Shown: one piece after another, positions 62,640 through 64,000 of the stretch
Position numbering within the stretch: position 1 is the stretch's first letter
Layout of the letters: each line of letters opens with the position of its first letter
Position numbers and translations under genes: made by a program
Notes under the pieces: generated by a model
Databases searched by the model: none
Told to the model about the DNA's origin: nothing
What the model saw: only the letters and a program-made list of their open reading frames with translations
Source of the DNA: Streptomyces tateyamensis
GTDB lineage: Bacteria > Actinomycetota > Actinomycetes > Streptomycetales > Streptomycetaceae
Assembly: GCF_003205575.1 (NCBI RefSeq)
Contig: NZ_PYBW01000047.1
Span: 1 to 64,000 of the forward strand
Reading direction: 5' to 3'
Length of the DNA stretch: 64,000 nucleotides

Positions 62640-64000
62640 GTGGCAGTCGAAGCAGTGTCAGGGGAGAACAGTCGGGCCGCGGAGCCGGCCGAGGGCGGGC
62701 TGAGCCGCCGTCAGCTGCTCGCTGGTTCCGCCGCGCTGGGCGGCGCGGCCTGGCTGCTGCGCGGGGTGATCACCCCGGACAGCGCGCAGGCCGAGGTGGC
62801 CGGCCCCGCCGTGGCCGCCCCGCCCGCCTTCCCGCCCGGCATCGAGGTCTACCGGCAGAGCTTCGAGAACTGGGCCGGCGAGCTGCACGCCGACCAGTTG
62901 TGGACGTGTGCCCCGCAGACCCCCCAGGACGTGGTCACCCTGGCCAACTGGGCCCGGGCCCAGGGCTGGCGGCTGCGCCCGCAGGGCTTCCGGCACACCT
63001 GGGCCCCGCTCACCGTGGCCGACGCCACCCCGGCCGCCAGTGCCGTCGTGCTGGTCGACACCACCAGGCACCTGACGGGGATCAGCCCCGCCGGCTCGGC
63101 GGGCGCGCCCGCCGTCCGGGCCCAGGCCGGCGCGAGCATGGAGCAGCTGCTGGCCGAGCTGGCCGGCCGCGGCCTCGGCGTCACCCACTGCCCGGCCCCT
63201 GGGGACGTCACGCTCGGCGGCGTGCTCGCCATCGGCGGCCACGGCACCGCCGTACCGGCCGTCGGCGAGAACCCGTTGCCCGGCCAGGGGTACGGCTCGG
63301 TCAGCAACCTGGTCACCGAGCTGACGGCCGTGGTCTGGGACGCCGCCGCCGGCCAGTTCACCCTGCGCACCTTCTCCCGCGCCGATCCGGACTGCGCCGC
63401 GCTGCTGGTCCACCTCGGCCGGGCCTTCGTCACCGAGGCGGTGCTGCGGGCCGCACCCGATCAGCAGTTGCGCTGCCAGAGCCGGGTGGACATCCCCGCC
63501 GGCGAGCTGTTCGCCCCGCAGGGCACCGGCACCGGGCGCCAGTTCGCCGACTTCGTCGCCCGGACGGGTCGGGCGGAGGCGATCTGGTACGCCTTCACCG
63601 ACCGCCCCTGGCTCAAGACCTGGAGCATCACCCCCACCCAGCCGTTCGGCTCCCGAGCGGTCGACCAGCCGTACAACTACCCGTTCTCCGACAGCATCCC
63701 CACCCCCGTCGCCACCCTGGCCGGCGAGCTGGTCGGCGGCTCCTGGGGCCTGGCGCCGACCTTCGGCCAGCTCCAGTTCCTGATCACCGAGCTCGGTCTC
63801 ACCGGCGATCTGACGGATGTGCTGCTCTCCGGCACCCTGCTGCGCGACCTGCTCACCCTGGACGTGGTCACCCACCTGCTCGCCGGCGGCCTGCACTCCG
63901 ACCTGTGGGGCCCCTCCCGCGCCCTGCTCCAGTACGTGCGCCCCACCACCCTGCGGGTCACCGCCAACGGTTATGCGGTGCTCTGCCGGCGGGCCGACAT
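62640..64000 (+). CDS. Tat-exported FAD-linked oxidase, cholesterol-oxidase-like (partial)
   Basis: The frame is open from GTG 62640 to the right edge (453 codons seen). A twin-arginine signal, LSRRQLLAGSAALGG, is near residue 27. The FAD domain of the vanillyl-alcohol-oxidase fold is seen in LGGVLAIGGHGTAVP and GWRLRPQGFRHTWAPL. Context resembles bacterial flavoproteins with a cholesterol-oxidase substrate-binding domain. GGGAGGGG precedes the start. The C-terminus is missing. Confidence 0.85.
   Translation, partial: MAVEAVSGENSRAAEPAEGGLSRRQLLAGSAALGGAAWLLRGVITPDSAQAEVAGPAVAAPPAFPPGIEVYRQSFENWAGELHADQLWTCAPQTPQDVVTLANWARAQGWRLRPQGFRHTWAPLTVADATPAASAVVLVDTTRHLTGISPAGSAGAPAVRAQAGASMEQLLAELAGRGLGVTHCPAPGDVTLGGVLAIGGHGTAVPAVGENPLPGQGYGSVSNLVTELTAVVWDAAAGQFTLRTFSRADPDCAALLVHLGRAFVTEAVLRAAPDQQLRCQSRVDIPAGELFAPQGTGTGRQFADFVARTGRAEAIWYAFTDRPWLKTWSITPTQPFGSRAVDQPYNYPFSDSIPTPVATLAGELVGGSWGLAPTFGQLQFLITELGLTGDLTDVLLSGTLLRDLLTLDVVTHLLAGGLHSDLWGPSRALLQYVRPTTLRVTANGYAVLCRRAD

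Overview
The window is very GC-rich DNA with GTG and TTG starts, chains of overlapping stop/start codons, an intact ureABCFGD operon, the MurT/GatD pair, dodecin, an AfsR-type regulator and many Tat/Sec-exported proteins. It is chromosomal DNA of a Streptomycetaceae actinomycete (Streptomyces or Kitasatospora). I saw no rRNA, tRNA, CRISPR array, insertion sequence or integrase.

Region 1 (1 to about 20.9 kb) is a biosynthetic gene cluster that runs off the left edge. It contains no modular megasynthase; every activity is a separate protein. A minus-strand operon (5365 leftward) encodes a KAS III enzyme, a carrier protein, a ketosynthase-fold protein without its cysteine, a phosphopantetheinyl transferase, a seryl-tRNA-synthetase-like amino acid:carrier-protein ligase and a free-standing condensation domain. 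In the middle lie a GT1 glycosyltransferase, a DrrAB-type exporter, an HSL-type esterase and a methyltransferase. A plus-strand operon of eleven genes (10526-20940) encodes two AMP-forming ligases, two carrier proteins, two ketosynthases plus a ketosynthase fragment-like protein, a hydroxymandelate synthase/HPPD homologue, a PhyH-type dioxygenase and a 2-oxoacid dehydrogenase E1 alpha/beta pair. Reading these together, amino-acyl, aryl/acyl and ketoacid-derived units are probably loaded on discrete carriers, joined by KAS and C-domain chemistry, then oxidised, methylated, glycosylated and exported. The product cannot be deduced. The exporter promoter and the main operon promoter each have a TGGT-N2-AGACC operator-like site abutting the -35, and the first ligase carries a TTA (bldA) codon.

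Region 2 (21-29 kb) is housekeeping: two GNAT proteins, small conserved proteins, a phosphoribosyltransferase, the urease operon and a CtaG-like membrane protein. Region 3 (29-43 kb) holds a large secreted Ig-domain protein, a cytochrome P450, pfkA, gatD-murT, a membrane-ACT-GNAT fusion, a PLP decarboxylase, a cysteine-rich exported HExxH protein, a GNAT protein, a phosphodiesterase and an RDD protein. Region 4 (43-50 kb) has an AfsR-like regulator, a hairpin-rich intergenic stretch with a possible 15-codon ORF, a small acidic protein and asparagine synthetase.

Region 5 (50-64 kb) contains MTA phosphorylase, a mycothiol-dependent isomerase-like protein, and a group of genes around an OmpR-type two-component system. 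Five copies of a 16-bp motif, TTACGGAAGT-N3-ACG, lie at nearly fixed distances upstream of five genes or operons: a Moco oxidoreductase, a GT87 mannosyltransferase, a GT2-DUF2064/methyltransferase operon, the response regulator itself and an NAD-dependent epimerase. Each of these genes looks leaderless. This is the clearest undescribed regulatory system in the window. The right edge cuts a Tat-exported FAD oxidase.
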